Source: Beaufortia kweichowensis (lineage: Eukaryota > Chordata > Actinopteri > Cypriniformes > Gastromyzontidae). Taken from it: DNA of 64,000 nt. How positions within the stretch are numbered: position 1 is the stretch's first letter; the number at the start of each line of letters is the position of its first letter. The notes beneath the pieces were generated by a model. It ran no database searches, was not told where the DNA came from, and worked only from the letters and a program-made list of their open reading frames with translations. The position numbers were made by a program, and so were the translations under genes. The DNA is taken from assembly GCA_019155185.1 (NCBI GenBank), contig CM032814.1, positions 13,615,547 to 13,679,546 of the forward strand. Direction: 5' to 3'. Shown piece by piece: positions 38,501 through 48,414 of this stretch.

Positions 38501-41033
38501 TTTAGGATTCCTGCAGGAAGCCCAGAGAGGTGTGTGGCCACAACGGTGAAACCTACAGTACAGTGTGTGAAGCCTTCTCAGACCGTGTTGCTGTGGATTA
38601 TCAGGGCCGATGTCACGCAGTCGGGGTGCTGTCAGAGTTCACATCTGACTCGGGGTGTAACGCTGTGCCCTGTCCTCCTCTTTCCACAGAGGGATGCAAT
38701 CCTGTCACACCACCGGGTCAGTGCCGTCACCCACCTAACCGTACACTCCCAAACGTGATTAATACTGGTCCTGGAGATCTACATGACATGACATTTTTTA
38801 TGTCTCCGTCATTTAACACATCCGATTGAAACCACCAGCTTGTTAGTAGAGAGTGCTTGTTAGTTATTTTATTTCATTAAATTATTTCATCAAATAAATT
38901 ACATAATAAAATTAATTTAAATAAAGTGCTGTTTTATTGTTTTATGTTTTATTAACAATTTTCATGGCATTTTTATTTTATTTTCCAATTAAATCAATTA
39001 AATAAAACACAATAAAAATTAAGTAAAATAAATATAAAAAAGGTAAGCTGAAAAATACATAATGTTGATTTGATATACAATAAAATCAACATCAAATACA
39101 AGAGTATCTTTAAATAATTGCAAGAATGAGATATCCTTATATGATGTATGGTCACAACAAATGTAATAGCTTTAATTTTTTTAGATTTAACAGTTTGATA
39201 AAAGCCACCCTGATATTGGCTACACATTTAACAACACTTACCATATAATCTGACCTGACATACTAATACAGTTTGATTGTGTTTGCAGGTGCCTGTTGTC
39301 CTGTGTGTGCAGGTATGCTACAGATCCTGTGGAACAAAGCACAGATGAATATCTTTGCCAAGGTAATCTTTATGTACCCCTTTCATCTCATTCAGCATCA
39401 CTACATGGACATGTCTCTTATGGATATAAATATATTGTCATTACAGCAGACGCCCTGCAGGTGGCAGCATGTACACATGCATGTTGAGATCATAGCTGCA
39501 CCTGATTATTTTCATGTAAAAACACATTACTCCCAACCAGCATGCATTACATCACCCACTCGTTTTCTCTAAGCATATTAGACTGTGCACATTAGGTAGT
39601 GTTTTATTTTTAAATAAAACATCTGTTTTATTTTTAATAATAGACTTCAAAAAGTGGATCTTATATCGGGATTTATTCCAGTCTTAAAAAGAAATTAAGC
39701 AGGTGTTACATCTAATACACACAGTTGGTTTGCATTATGATAATGATTGCATTGTTGTATATGGTATTTTGGGATTTACACAAACTTTGAAACCTTGTTT
39801 TGAAGTTTGAAGTAACTTATCCAGCACCATTTATAGGCAGACATGATGAATGCCTCAGATTATTTGGCTTGTTGTTGTTTTCACCTGACAGATTATAAAA
39901 CTCACAGGGACATGCTTAGGTTTTGTTCCACTTTCCAGTAAAATTACACAAACTGACTGTATTTGCTTCCGTGTGTTTTCAGTTAAACAGAAATAATCCC
40001 GTGACGGTTCACAACATCCTGAAAATCTTGCGGCTGCACATCTCTGTTCCTCAGTGTGACATATTTGGGTACCTGAGCATCGATTCTGACATCATAATCC
40101 TTATTGTTCCCGTTGATCAGCAGCCTACACCTCTGCAGGTGTGTGTTTGGTGTTTATTTTGCCTTCATTATCTGTGTGTGTTTTTATGTATTTCATTAAA
40201 TACATTTTTAAATACACAGTTCCGTAATTCACATTTTTAGTCATTTTAATGTAAATCGCATTAGAAATGATTAAAATAATGAAGGGAGTGTCCTATTTTT
40301 CATAAAGCTTGAAGACAAAGAATACTACTGAAAACATGAAGAATACTACATATAAATAATTGATATACGTTATATATAATTTAGATTAATTCTCCTTTTA
40401 TTTTTAAGTGGTCAATAGTTTTATAAATCTGAAAGTGGTGACCATTAAATATACAGTTTTATCTGACTACAGATTTCTATTGTTTCCACGCACTGAAAGA
40501 CATTAACAACTACTACTCTTGGAAATAGTTGTTGTTTAATGCACTAATTCAATCATCATATAATAAATGATCACATGTAGGTTAGTGTACTGTCTGTATT
40601 CCCAGACAAGCGAGCACATTAAGACACAAGCGTGCTGAGAAATCGCAGCACCTTCTTCGCTCCCGGCGCGTGGTTTCTTGCAATTGCATCATGTTCCAGA
40701 TGTTCCTCAAATTTGTCTAAAAATATTAAAGCCGTCTACAAGGACTGAATGCCCTATTTCTGGAGAGCCGTAGAGAGTACAGCTAAAGATCTGTTGCTGT
40801 CTCCTGTGTATCCACAGATTGAAGCCTGCAGTAAAGAGGCAGAGAAGATCGACTCCCTCATAAACTCTGGAAGCCCCACGCTGGTGTCACACGTTCCCCT
40901 GTCTGCCTTCCTCAACTCTGAAGTCAAACTTTCCACCATAAGCTCTGCTGCTACGGCCCCGCTGTCTCTCTCCCTCTGTCTGTTCCTTTCCCTTCTTCTT
41001 CTTTCCTTTACAGGAACCCGATTTTCCTCGTAA
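8450..41033 (+). CDS. reck: Reversion-inducing cysteine-rich protein with Kazal motifs (Reck), 21 coding exons
   Basis: Reck is a GPI-anchored surface glycoprotein. It restrains matrix metalloproteinases and, with Gpr124/Adgra2, acts as the Wnt7a/b co-receptor in brain vessel growth. Exons: 8450-8519, 20461-20522, 23736-23810, 24775-24811, 25207-25292, 25454-25501, 26877-26910, 27358-27555, 27656-27920, 28293-28466, 30857-31069, 33062-33198, 33275-33415, 34302-34490, 35275-35397, 35610-35781, 37315-37511, 38506-38716, 39289-39362, 39983-40138, 40818-41033 (TAA at 41031). Phases agree at every junction except within the 37,315 exon, where one extra base at 37,328 shifts the frame. Ignoring that base the product is about 958 residues, close to human RECK (971). 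Order: signal peptide, five cysteine knots (about 27-340), frizzled-like domain, EGF-like region, three Kazal-type repeats, C-terminal GPI signal. Landmarks include GSVCCSYAG, LYCCDRAE, AKLHCCSKANTS, DVREPCQLGC and HPCNPNPCPSN. Identity is very secure; functionality depends on whether the frame break is real. Confidence 0.96.
13100..13291 (-). repeat. Copy of AT-rich inverted-end repeat family (minus strand)
   Basis: The minus strand from 13,291 reads AATCATGAAAAACTATATATTGATGA and continues to a TTTGACAAATTGTCATAACAATAAATATAAA block. These are the same two landmarks, in the same order, as in the plus-strand copies. The low-coordinate end is degenerate. Confidence 0.6.
14750..14974 (+). repeat. 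Copy of AT-rich inverted-end repeat family
   Basis: It begins around AGTCTAATCATGAAAAAGTATATAGTGATGG and carries the shared AATAAATATTTGATACATTTTCATAACAATA block. It ends CAGTGACAGTTATTAGG followed by TTAA (14,971-14,974), the same right terminus as its sister copies. Confidence 0.7.
15000..15090 (-). repeat. Fragment of dispersed fish repeat ('TTATCCAAAGCGACTTAC' core)
   Basis: The plus strand reads cactttggataaaagcgtttgccaaatgcagaaatgtaaatg. This is the reverse complement of the widespread fish core (catttgcc...cttttatccaaag), preceded by a 'gtttgatccc' block as in the fuller copy near 34.0-34.2 kb. It is a truncated, diverged copy. Confidence 0.6.
15338..15571 (+). repeat. Best-preserved copy of TTAA-flanked MITE-like element (234 bp)
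   Basis: The element is bounded by TTAA at 15,338-15,341 and TTAA at 15,568-15,571. Just inside are inverted ends: CCTGTTAACTGT on the left and ACAGTTATCAGG on the right (complement CCTGATAACTGT, one mismatch). The interior is AT-rich and carries the AATCATGACAACTGATGG and AATAAATATTTAACAAATTTA landmarks shared with other copies. TTAA targets are typical of the piggyBac superfamily; that assignment is inference. Confidence 0.7.
20461..28466 (+). CDS. reck: reck exons 2-10: N-terminal cysteine-knot region
   Basis: Nine exons encode the five repeated cysteine-knot motifs. Each opens with a CC pair or related pattern: DPSCCQHA, GLGCCELA, GSVCCSYAG, LYCCDRAE and KLHCCSKA. The fourth and fifth knots are known as the Wnt7 contact region. 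The motif PQDPLWQCF in the 27,656 exon keeps the proline and tryptophan reported as essential for Wnt7 signalling (P256 and W261 in mammalian numbering). The exon 27,656-27,920 reads through the segment before KLHCC without an intron. Confidence 0.93.
20762..20969 (+). repeat. Copy of TTAA-flanked MITE-like element in reck intron 2
   Basis: It contains CTAATCATGACCAACTATATATTAATGA and AATAAATATTTCACAAATTTTCATAACAATAAACATAAC. It ends CAGTGACAGTTATCAGG plus TTAA (20,966-20,969). A TTAA at 20,762-20,765 may mark the left end, but the left inverted end is not well preserved. Confidence 0.7.
20970..22700. other. reck intron 2, with a GC-richer block
   Basis: No exon was seen. The interval of about 21,790-22,170 is richer in GC and CpG (ggggcgccgcgctcc, tgtgggcggggtcgctggg, ctgcccggcagctg) than the flanks and lacks repeat features. 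It could be a regulatory element. Confidence 0.45.
22730..22826 (+). other. 97-nt foldback (imperfect inverted repeat) in reck intron 2
   Basis: The left arm 22,730-22,764 (aaaaacaatttgatctctgagatc...) and the right arm 22,792-22,826 (gagcaatatttgatcccgcag...gttttt) are reverse complements over 35 positions with about five differences. Two of those would be G:U pairs in RNA. The loop is 27 nt. The size and shape would suit a microRNA-like precursor, but a tiny transposon foldback is equally possible. There is no evidence of expression. Confidence 0.6.
28131..28205 (-). repeat. Fragment of 'GTTGCTAG' type dispersed fish repeat
   Basis: The plus strand reads accatgtaaaaaccatatagcaactacccaacaacacc...agcatcac, the complement of the ggttgctagg/gttgctatg repeat seen at about 54.4 kb. 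A further fragment lies near 28,600-28,650. Confidence 0.5.
28467..30856. other. reck intron 10 with microsatellites
   Basis: This holds a TA run (about 29,385-29,402), a pentanucleotide array, and a GC-richer block at about 29,930-30,080 with an octamer-like ATGCAAAT. No coding exon was recognised. The minus-strand frame at 30,312-30,659 has no recognisable features. Confidence 0.65.
29509..29609. repeat. (ATTGT/ATTGC/ATTAC/ATTAT)n pentanucleotide array
   Basis: About 20 tandem five-base units are organised in blocks: attgt, then attat, attgc four times, and attac/attat. The ordered variants suggest expansion by slippage in several steps. Confidence 0.9.
30857..33198 (+). CDS. reck: reck exons 11-12: frizzled-like cysteine-rich domain
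   Basis: Exons 30,857-31,069 and 33,062-33,198 encode the segment from PTELFRSCN through KMPFMNIPVLD, IKPCYSKSRGSVIC, SDCVDIL and CDLLSPTDD. This is the frizzled-like domain of Reck. Phases (2 in, 1 out) agree with both neighbours. The 2-kb intron between them is AT-rich without recognised features. Confidence 0.93.
33275..35397 (+). CDS. reck: reck exons 13-15: EGF-like and following cysteine-rich region
   Basis: The exon 33,275-33,415 carries HPCNPNPCPSNHLCEVNRKGC (EGF-like). Exon 34,302-34,490 carries CKLGEASEFLVP and CYEVCTCGQSGRLENC. Exon 35,275-35,397 carries SHGTSFRVDCHQCSCFAG. All are entered and left in phase 1 and match the human protein in order and spacing. A dispersed repeat sits in the intron before 34,302. 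Confidence 0.92.
34009..34197 (+). repeat. Dispersed fish repeat with 'TTATCCAAAGCGACTTAC' core
   Basis: The sequence runs from tttacatttacagtcattcatttagcagatgcttttatccaaagcgacttac through gtgtcttgctcaagggcacc, tgggaatcgaaccagcaacc and ctggttgctaatc to ccactaggcac. This arrangement is common in teleost genomes. I recognise it as a dispersed repeat but cannot give its formal family name with confidence. Confidence 0.85.
35610..35781 (+). CDS. reck: reck exon 16: first Kazal-type repeat
   Basis: The encoded sequence GLPCGCADHFVPVCANNGRTYPSAC shows the Kazal serine-protease-inhibitor pattern (C-x-PVCxxNGxTYxxxC). It is followed by FVFGSCRS and the DPCSSNPCKKN linker. The exon leaves in phase 2 (donor cctaag|gtttga) and must join the next exon to give the conserved R-C-I-P-K. 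Confidence 0.93.
35782..37314. other. reck intron 16
   Basis: No exon was recognised. An alternative acceptor lies at 37,281-37,282 (catttacag), 32 bases before the conserved one at 37,313-37,314, and would change the frame of the next exon. Confidence 0.6.
37315..37511 (+). CDS. reck: reck exon 17 with an apparent 1-base insertion
   Basis: Entered in phase 2 from exon 16, the exon reads C-I-P-K, exactly as in human RECK. The next conserved residues, RQVCLTDHSEYPCPQYECV and onward through DPVCDTDNMEHANLC to GHCQ, lie in the next frame. One extra G at 37,328 accounts for the shift. Read literally the frame reaches TGA at 37,376-37,378, truncating Reck between Kazal repeats 1 and 2. The exon exits in the frame required by exon 18, so the defect is confined to this point. 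A sequencing or assembly error is the simplest explanation; a real mutation or use of the upstream acceptor is possible. Confidence 0.85.
37747..37896. repeat. 63-bp tandem repeat, about 2.4 copies
   Basis: Units starting at 37,747, 37,810 and 37,873 share tttgatgctctYgaggataaacttgctctttaaatcataaataataaat with very few changes. The third unit is partial. Confidence 0.9.
38211..38224 (+). promoter_or_regulatory. CTCF-like motif in reck intron 17
   Basis: CACCAGGGGGCGCC matches the core of the vertebrate CTCF consensus (CCACCAGGGGGCGC) almost perfectly, in an otherwise AT-rich intron. Motif only; binding is not shown. Confidence 0.5.
38506..39362 (+). CDS. reck: reck exons 18-19: Kazal region and following cysteine-rich segment
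   Basis: Exon 38,506-38,716 encodes REVCGHNGETYSTVC (Kazal pattern) and VAVDYQGRC, then VPCPPLSTEGC and VTPPG. The exon 39,289-39,362 continues ACCPVCAGMLQILW. The join is phase 1 and reconstitutes the glycine codon, as in human RECK. Confidence 0.93.
38865..39288. other. AT-rich reck intron 18 sequence
   Basis: Very AT-rich sequence (taaaatt, aaataaaaca patterns) without recognised coding, RNA or transposon features. It ends in the acceptor gtttgcag at 39,288. Confidence 0.6.
39448..39470 (+). promoter_or_regulatory. Second CTCF-like motif, reck intron 19
   Basis: The segment CGCCCTGCAGGTGGCAGC contains AGGTGGCAG, the second common form of the CTCF core. It lies about 1.2 kb from the stronger motif and in the same orientation. 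Support is sequence resemblance only. Confidence 0.35.
39983..41033 (+). CDS. reck: reck exons 20-21: C-terminal region and GPI-anchor signal
   Basis: Exon 39,983-40,138 encodes VPQCDIFGYLSID and IILIVPVDQ. The exon 40,818-41,033 encodes ACSKEAEKIDSLINSGSPTL and HVPLSAF, then a small-residue stretch (ISSAATAPLS). It ends in a hydrophobic tail (LCLFLSLLLLSF) of the kind removed on GPI attachment. The stop TAA is at 41,031. The extreme C-terminus differs from mammals but keeps the same physical character. Confidence 0.93.
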
Positions 41034-42361
41034 CCCCGGTTGCCAAGCAACACCACCTTCTGTTTGACCTCTGACCTTCCAGGGTCTTGTCGTGAAGCCG
41101 TTTGACTTGACAATCATGACGTTGCAAACTAAAAGACAATCAATTTCCAACTTCCAATAATGGAAAGGTTTAATAGTCTCTCACTTTCGTGGACTTCCTT
41201 AAAAGGAAACTGTACGATGGCGTCGTAAACTTTGAAGACACGCAAGTCACGCAAAAAGAGGAAATGGAAGGCACGGCAGTTTTAGAGAAAGAAGTTCTTA
41301 TGTGTTGGGGTTAGACGCAAGACGATTGCTGCTTTTAGATGTCTCACTGACCTAATTACTCATGCACATATCAACTTTCAAAATACTGTTGTACCTTAAT
41401 AACGAAAAGCCTGGAAAAACAAAATCACACAAGACAAGAAAGATTTTTTATTGATCCTTTCTGTCGACAAGTATAAAGAAACACTGCAAAAATCATTTTC
41501 TTAATCAGTATTTTTGTTGTTTTGTCATCCAGTAAATGTCTCTAAACATCCTTAAAACAAGATAAAGTTACTTTTATATTTTATAGACATTTCTATTTTG
41601 GTCTTATCTTACCATGTTTTTTATTACATTTCAAAATATAATAACTAAAAACAATTATTTTCTTATCATTTTTTGTTTCTGAGTTCATTTTCAGGATGTT
41701 TAGACATTTCTACTGGAAAGCAAAGCAAGTCATTTTTAGTGAAGATAAAAAGAGGAACTCAGCCATGTAAACAAATATGACAATCGTACTACTTAAGTGG
41801 TAAACACAATATGCCTTGCTTATAAATTTATAAATATATTATATATATATGTATGTGTGTATAGACTTTTTGTTTTTTTAAAATGAAGTATTGCAAAACA
41901 AAATCTTTATGTTCATAAGAGAAGCGAAATGTTTTATTTTGAGATGATAACGTCACAATGTGCCATTTTAATTGCATGATGACAATGCTGAAGTGTTTTT
42001 TTACAGAATGTTCTGTCATGTTTTCGAGCTGGAAGTGTTGTGTATATGCTTATAGCACATAAACGGCCACCTTTTTCCCGACAGTATTATTTTGCTTAGG
42101 CAGCTGTGTAGCATGAAAGGGGCCTTATTGTGTCCTGTCTGTCCGTCATATGTGTGTATAATGCTTCACACTTATATTTTTTATATGATGATAATAATAA
42201 ATGTGATCATATTGCCTGATTGTCCAATTTTAAATACTGAAACCATCCAAAGCAATTTACAGGAATTTTGCTACTTTTGCTTTCGCTTACTGGGATTCAT
42301 GAATGGAAAAACCATGAAAACATCACCAAAAGTAAACATTTATAACATGTGATTTAATAAA
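41034..42361 (+). terminator. reck 3' UTR with candidate polyadenylation signals
   Basis: No other gene was recognised after the stop. AATAAA occurs at 42,196-42,201 and again at 42,356-42,361, and the 3' UTR probably ends near one of these. The assignment is inferred from position. Confidence 0.4.
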
Positions 42362-44740
42362 AATTAATTAATGTAAACGCTTTAAAAATGGAATTCATTA
42401 TTAATAATTCAAGCTAAAGTATCAATACTTAATATCTAATTCATTACAAAAGATTTTTCATAATATGACCTCTCGGTTGCATGACAGACACTTGTATATG
42501 GAAGTTCATCTCCAACAGTCATTGAAAGTCATTCACATCACAGACATTTACAGAATAATGCCTCAAAAACTACCAGCATAACAACTCCTTCTGTGCAAAA
42601 TGCAAAACAAAGAGACCATCGCTTTGAATAACTGACCTAGAATATGATGTGATCGCTCATCGAAGGCCCATAACATAGAGAATTTAATGAGACCTGAATA
42701 AGATGAGCCCTGTCAGAAAAGTTAAAGTTTTGAGGAATGAGACTAACTAACATTTTTAATCTATAAAAAGGCATTTCCAAGCTTCCATGTTTATTTAATC
42801 CTAAAATAACAGTAAATGTGTGTCCCGTCACTTTTCACATATTTAAAGATATATATACAATACAATCGTGGATACCATTACCTTCAGTGCATTGTAGAAA
42901 TGTGAATTCTTATCAAAACAACAATCCTTTCAGCAGAACAGGCTGAAATAGCTGCTTTAAAGTCTGAGCTTCTGTAAAAAGATGTACCACAAATACAATG
43001 CTGTGAAAGTGCTCTTAAGGCTAGTATAGATCATCACACATTGTGCTTTTGCTTGTAATCTATTCCAGCAATTTCTATAATGTTTCTCTCTGAACAAGCT
43101 TTTTGTTCAAATCTGTTTATAAAAGGCAACGCATGGATCAGTCAACATGTTGTAAAGTCAACATGAACATCTGCACACAACTCATTTTATTTGAGTGAAA
43201 AATTATATTTAATGAGAAGAAACGTAGGGCTGGACTATATTCATTACACGACAGATATTTAGCATACTTTCATACAAAAGACAGAAACCTGATAATGGAC
43301 AAAAGTTTGAGAGAAAGGACAGGGATTATATCACATTATATATGAACCCTTTTCACTAACAGTAAAGATCTTAACCATCACTTAACAGCCAGTGCAGGTG
43401 TGGAAACCTCTGGAGTATGTGAGGATATTTTTAACAAGCTTGTCTGCCACAGTTTTGAAAATGTATTTTGTTGAAAACAATTACATGAAATGAAAACAAA
43501 CTTTATTTCTTGAATTTAGTGGACTGAGCTGTTTTAATCTTGATCTTGAGAACAGATATACTGCAGCAGGTGCCATGTTTTCCCTTATGATCACCGACAG
43601 TCATTTTGTACCCATTTGCAATGGTTAAAAATAATTATTTTAGGATGTTATACAGCCTTTGATTAACAAAAGTTTTCAGATTTTGCTTCGTACTTTATTT
43701 ACACAGATTGTATACTTTCTTCAGAATACACGCACACGTGCACATTGGTGATATATTACTAAAACATACTACTTTATGTTCATGTTCATGTGTGCATCTC
43801 AACAAGCTTCATTTATCATCAAGCTTTTATAAAATACGAAATATAAGATAGAATTCAGCATCGGATTCGATCACACCCTTCACACGATCTGCTTCACCGG
43901 ACTTCTGATTCCCCATCATGCACTGCACTTCACCAGCCGCCATCTTAGATTACCCACACCTGTCATCAATTACCTGGACCCCATGTCTTTGTCAGGTCAT
44001 GTGATTTCTCTCGTAACCTTGCTGTTTACGTATCTATGGATGTTTGTACCCCTGAATCATTGACTAAGTAAAGTGTGTTTGTTTATATAACCGTCTTGTG
44101 TGCTGTCTTCTCTGGGACTTCAATACAATACAATTCAATACAATTAACACTGTATTTAATTAATGGCTTATATTAAATGACTTTTCTCCTTTCTTATGTA
44201 AAGAGACTTTTATTCCAAATGCGGTTAGAATTATAAATTCAGCAAGCGTTTAATTAAATAATGTATATGGCCTGAATTTTTTATGTGATATGTGTTTTTG
44301 GTGTATTTGTTGTTTGCTGTATTGGTGAGCCAAAGATCATTTTCATAAAAAAAAAACACAGAGAAATCTTCAAGAAATGAAGTTTCAACACACACGCATG
44401 ATAAAGTTAAAGCAGCGCTATAATATTCCATGACGCTCTATTACAGTTTATTTTACGGCACCCACAGTATCTACAAATCTAGATTTACAGTCTCAAACTG
44501 AAAAAAACATTGATTCACTAAAATATCTTGTGTAACTCTTACAGAGAAACATAAATATGAACATACATTTCCTGTAGTGTAAATGTGTAAATGTGTAAAT
44601 TGTAGAATACATACATGGGAACAACATCTAAACGAAACACACTGAGCAAATACTCTTGAGGATGCTTCAAGTGTTGCATAAAGAGCAGCTTCCTATTGAT
44701 GAATAATCAAGGAAGTCCTGAGAAGTCATATCTTATGAGC

Positions 44741-44774
<34 letters not shown>

Positions 44775-45384
44775 TATACATTTCAATATTTATTTCTCTG
44801 ATTTATTTCTTTGACATTTTAACATAATTAGACAAGCTTTAAATCTTTTGATTCTGGCCCAGTTTCTTATCTATTGTTTTGAGTCTCTTATACTTGATGT
44901 GAAGTATCAGAAGTGACAGATTCTTAGATTGGCATGAAGCATTTTTGCATTTACAGGAAATGACTCTTGTACAGGGCTGTGTTTGTCACACAAAAGTCAA
45001 ACTTCATACAACGCCTGTGGTTTCCAGGTCAGTAATCATTTACTGTAAATAATGTCAAATGTGAAATTTAGAAAGCACAAGAGAAGACATTCTTTCACAA
45101 ATACATCCTTATCTGAAATTGAAGTTTGATTTAATACACGCCTTGGTGTTGGAGGGGGAGACTGAGGTTTCATATCAAAGGAAAGAATATGATTCTTTGT
45201 GTAATCGATCATTGTCAGCAAAAAGATCAAATCTGAATCAAGTGGAATATGAAACATTGATACAGTATGACTCAAGCTCAATAACCATTTACAAAAGTGG
45301 GGGTGGAATTTTCCGACGTGTGAAGAAGGAAATGTTGGTGGTGAAAAACTGTTGGTGGTCTCTGATACGCACACAGCCACAACA
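42362..45384. other. Intergenic region between reck and the immune receptor cluster
   Basis: No gene was recognised. A TA dinucleotide run lies at about 44,741-44,766. The stretch of about 43,860-44,130 (cacaccc...cacctgtcatcaattacctggacccc...gactaagtaaagtgtg) is less AT-rich than its surroundings and resembles the ends of dispersed cyprinid retroelements, but this is only an impression. The 45,119-45,388 open frame has no domain signature. Confidence 0.5.
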
Positions 45385-47500
45385 ATGATTCTTCATGTTC
45401 TTGTTTTAATGCTTCTGAACATCTTAGGTGAGACAAATATCAAACATCTGGTAGAAATACAGAATTGTGAGCTTTATTTGTTTTATTGCATTATAAATGA
45501 ACCGACAGATTTAATTAAATGATTCTTGTCGTTTTAGGTGCACAAGATGTCAGTCGCGTTTCTGTCCAGGAAGGAAAGTCCATCATAATACCTTGTTGGT
45601 ATAATCAAAATTATAGACATAATGTAAAATATCTGAGTGTTGGAAATTATTTTGCTTCTAGTAAGTGTGTTGTGAGTTCAGATGGTCAAAGGAAACACAA
45701 GGGAGTTTCAATTTCAGATAATAAAACTCTAAACATTTTTACTGTGGAATTGAGGAGTGTCTTGACAAACCAGATTGGCAGATACTGGTGTGGGATTGAA
45801 ATACATGGACGTGATGATGGAAAATCATTTTATTTACAGGTCACCCCAGGTGAATTTATCACTAGCATTTATTAAGATCAAGTTTGAGTAGATTTGTAAA
45901 GCCACAAAATGTACAACATTAGAATAATAAAACCCGTGACTATGGTGTTCTGCTTGTTCTTCTTTTACAGGTATTTCTGGCCTTTATGTAAAGAATCAGA
46001 TGTTGACAGGTTTTGAGACCGGCAGTGTGGCCATCTCCTGCCATTATCATAACCCTAGAAAAAGAGATGAGATGTGGTGTAAACTAAATGGTCAATGTGT
46101 GAAAGCATCTGGAGTTTTAGATGGAGCTTTTGTAGAGATAAGCTTTTCTTCAGGAATAATGACTGTGACCATGAGCAAACTGAAGATAAAGAACACAGGA
46201 TGGTACTGGTGTCATGTGAAGGAACTACAAATGCCTGTTCATATTACTGTATTTACAAGAAGAGAAACTACCGTAGAGACGACCACTACAGAGATGACCT
46301 CTATGCAGTCTACGTAAGATACAGATGAATTAAAGTCAATTAAATCTTGTGGATACTGCTGGTATTCATGGCTTTTGAATAATCTTTTAGGTCGTCCAGC
46401 GCTGTGCAATATTTAGGAGTCTTCACATCTCCTCAAACTCCATAGTAAGAACGTTTCCTTTCACCTTTTTGTCATGAATGTGTTTCTGTAGTCATGTTTG
46501 AAATAATGTGATGGGTTTGACCAATACCATTGCTTCTTCTCCACCACAGCCAATCACAAAATGCTAAATTATTATTTATACCAATTCATTTTTTAGGAAT
46601 ATTTGCTTCTTAAATGAGCAATGTTGATTAGGTTGATCCTGCCCTGAGTTACTTGATTTACTACTTAAAAATACCCAAAGTATTAAATGACCCAAACCAT
46701 AACAAATATTTCCTACTAACTTTGAAGATAAAAGTGTGTGGCTTGTTAGGATTAGGGTTATTAACACACAACACAAATAAAAATAGATTTTTTAATTCAG
46801 ATTTCAAGTATTAAATTAACCAAATATCAAAAATTACCACATTTTAACTGTGAAAACAATTCTTTTTTTTCTTGCAGCCAAATAGAGACACCTGCCTTTT
46901 CATGGATGATAATTTTGGGGATTATGTTTGTGCTAATGATGATCTTGAGCTGTACTGCTGGGATTTTGTGCAAAAAGAGTAAGTCTTTTGTATGCTACTG
47001 TGTCTTCTCTTGATATTATCAGCAAGTAAATAATACAGCAGACATAAACTGAATACACATAATTAAACCTAATTATGTTTAAACAATGTGTAAAAATGTC
47101 ATCCCAATATAATCTTATTTCTTTTTGAAACACAAAAACAACAGAGCAAAACCTAAGAAAACAAGTGAGTAAACAAACAGATTTTTTAACACATATGTGC
47201 AAACGTGATGCACTTGCTCATGAGCTCATGATGTTTATGTGGTTAAATATTTTCTTCTGTTTCCAAAGCAATCAAACACAGACAATGAAGAAACACACTT
47301 GAGAGTGTGTGAAAGACAACCAACACAGGTACTATAAGGTCTTCAAAAGCTATTTGTATTATATAAACAGGAGGTTTAAAACTAAACAATGTTTTTGCGT
47401 TAGTTTATACTAAACAAAATTTCACATTTGACAGATCTCACAGGCAGTTCCTGAAGATTATGAGCTAATCTATACGACTGTCTCATTTAAAGAGCATTAA
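45385..47500 (+). CDS. CD300/CMRF35-like (pIgR-like) receptor with two Ig domains and an ITIM
   Basis: Eight exons splice in phase: 45385-45427, 45538-45849, 45971-46313, 46391-46444, 46878-46978, 47145-47164, 47269-47328, 47435-47500 (TAA). The product is about 332 residues: signal peptide (exon 1), V-type Ig domain 1 (exon 2; GRYWCGIE near its end), V-type Ig domain 2 (exon 3; SVAISCHYH, MWCKL, NTGWYWC), Thr-rich stalk, uncharged transmembrane helix (about 258-282) and a short tail. The last exon carries LIYTTV (Tyr about 324), a consensus ITIM that would recruit SH2 phosphatases. Family members sit on myeloid cells and bind lipids or other ligands; fish have expanded families of this type. 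Domain 1 lacks the KYWC cysteine pattern typical of CD300 (KYLS here). Whether it should be called CD300-like or pIgR-like cannot be settled by eye. Confidence 0.85.
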
Positions 47501-48414
47501 CAGGTAAAGAGATATTTTTAATCTATATCAAACAAACACCAATGTCCACTATTATAATGAAAAAAGATCATGAAATTTTTTTTGTGTGTATGTGTAAAGA
47601 TCATTAAGACTGTCCTATTTCTTTTAGGTATTTTTCTTAAACAGGATGTGAGAATAGAGTTATCATCATCTGCTATCATCATTGTAAATAGACACACGTG
47701 AACTGACTTAAGCATTTACATGATGACTGTGAGATTCATTTTAAGGTCAATATGACAGACCGTTTCAAAAAGTGGCTAAGCTGTGATAAGATGCTGTGGA
47801 CAAGAAAGGAAACGACACATGTCGTATTTCTCAAGAAAAGGTCACCACAGCTGAATACAGGGCAAAAAAAAGCAGAGCTAGTGAACCAGTATATACTGTA
47901 TATACAATAATTCAACTTAGTATTTATATAGACTATATTCATCTAAACTTGTCAAGTTGTTGCAAATGTTGTTATTAAACTTGATTAAACTTGAAAATGA
48001 GTTTGTAGAACTTTTTACAGATCTACCGTCTGTCTTGTACTTTGTTATATTTGTTATGTATTTTGTCTTCTAGTCATGTTTCTCCTATATTCCCGTTCTT
48101 GTTGTGTTGTTGTTGCCCAGCCGTTGTTGTGTTACCCTTGATCAGTATATGCATTCACCCCTGTGTTTTCATTGTGCCATTGGCGAGTTGTTTTCACTTT
48201 TTATTACGATTATTGAATCTTGCATTTGAATCCTGCCTCTTTATCTTTATTTGGATTTTACACAGGTGTTTTGTTTAATTATTGTGTTTGATTAAATATT
48301 AAATAATATGTTAGGGTTTTATGTTTGCGTACATAAATGTATTGCAATTCCTCAGAACTGATGTGACCACAAGTGTCGCCATGTGTTGCATCTCTACTCG
48401 AGCATCTTCACACG
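47501..48414. other. 3' flank of the ITIM receptor gene
   Basis: This contains the probable 3' UTR of the first receptor. No exon was recognised before the decayed receptor copy at 48,415. The minus-strand frames at 47,518-47,942 lack features. Confidence 0.5.

Larger units (their letters stand above)
37512..38505. other. reck intron 17 with minisatellite and CTCF-like motif
   Basis: This intron carries the 63-bp tandem repeat and the caccagggggcgcc motif described separately. It ends in tggtgtttgttttag before the second Kazal region. Confidence 0.7.
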
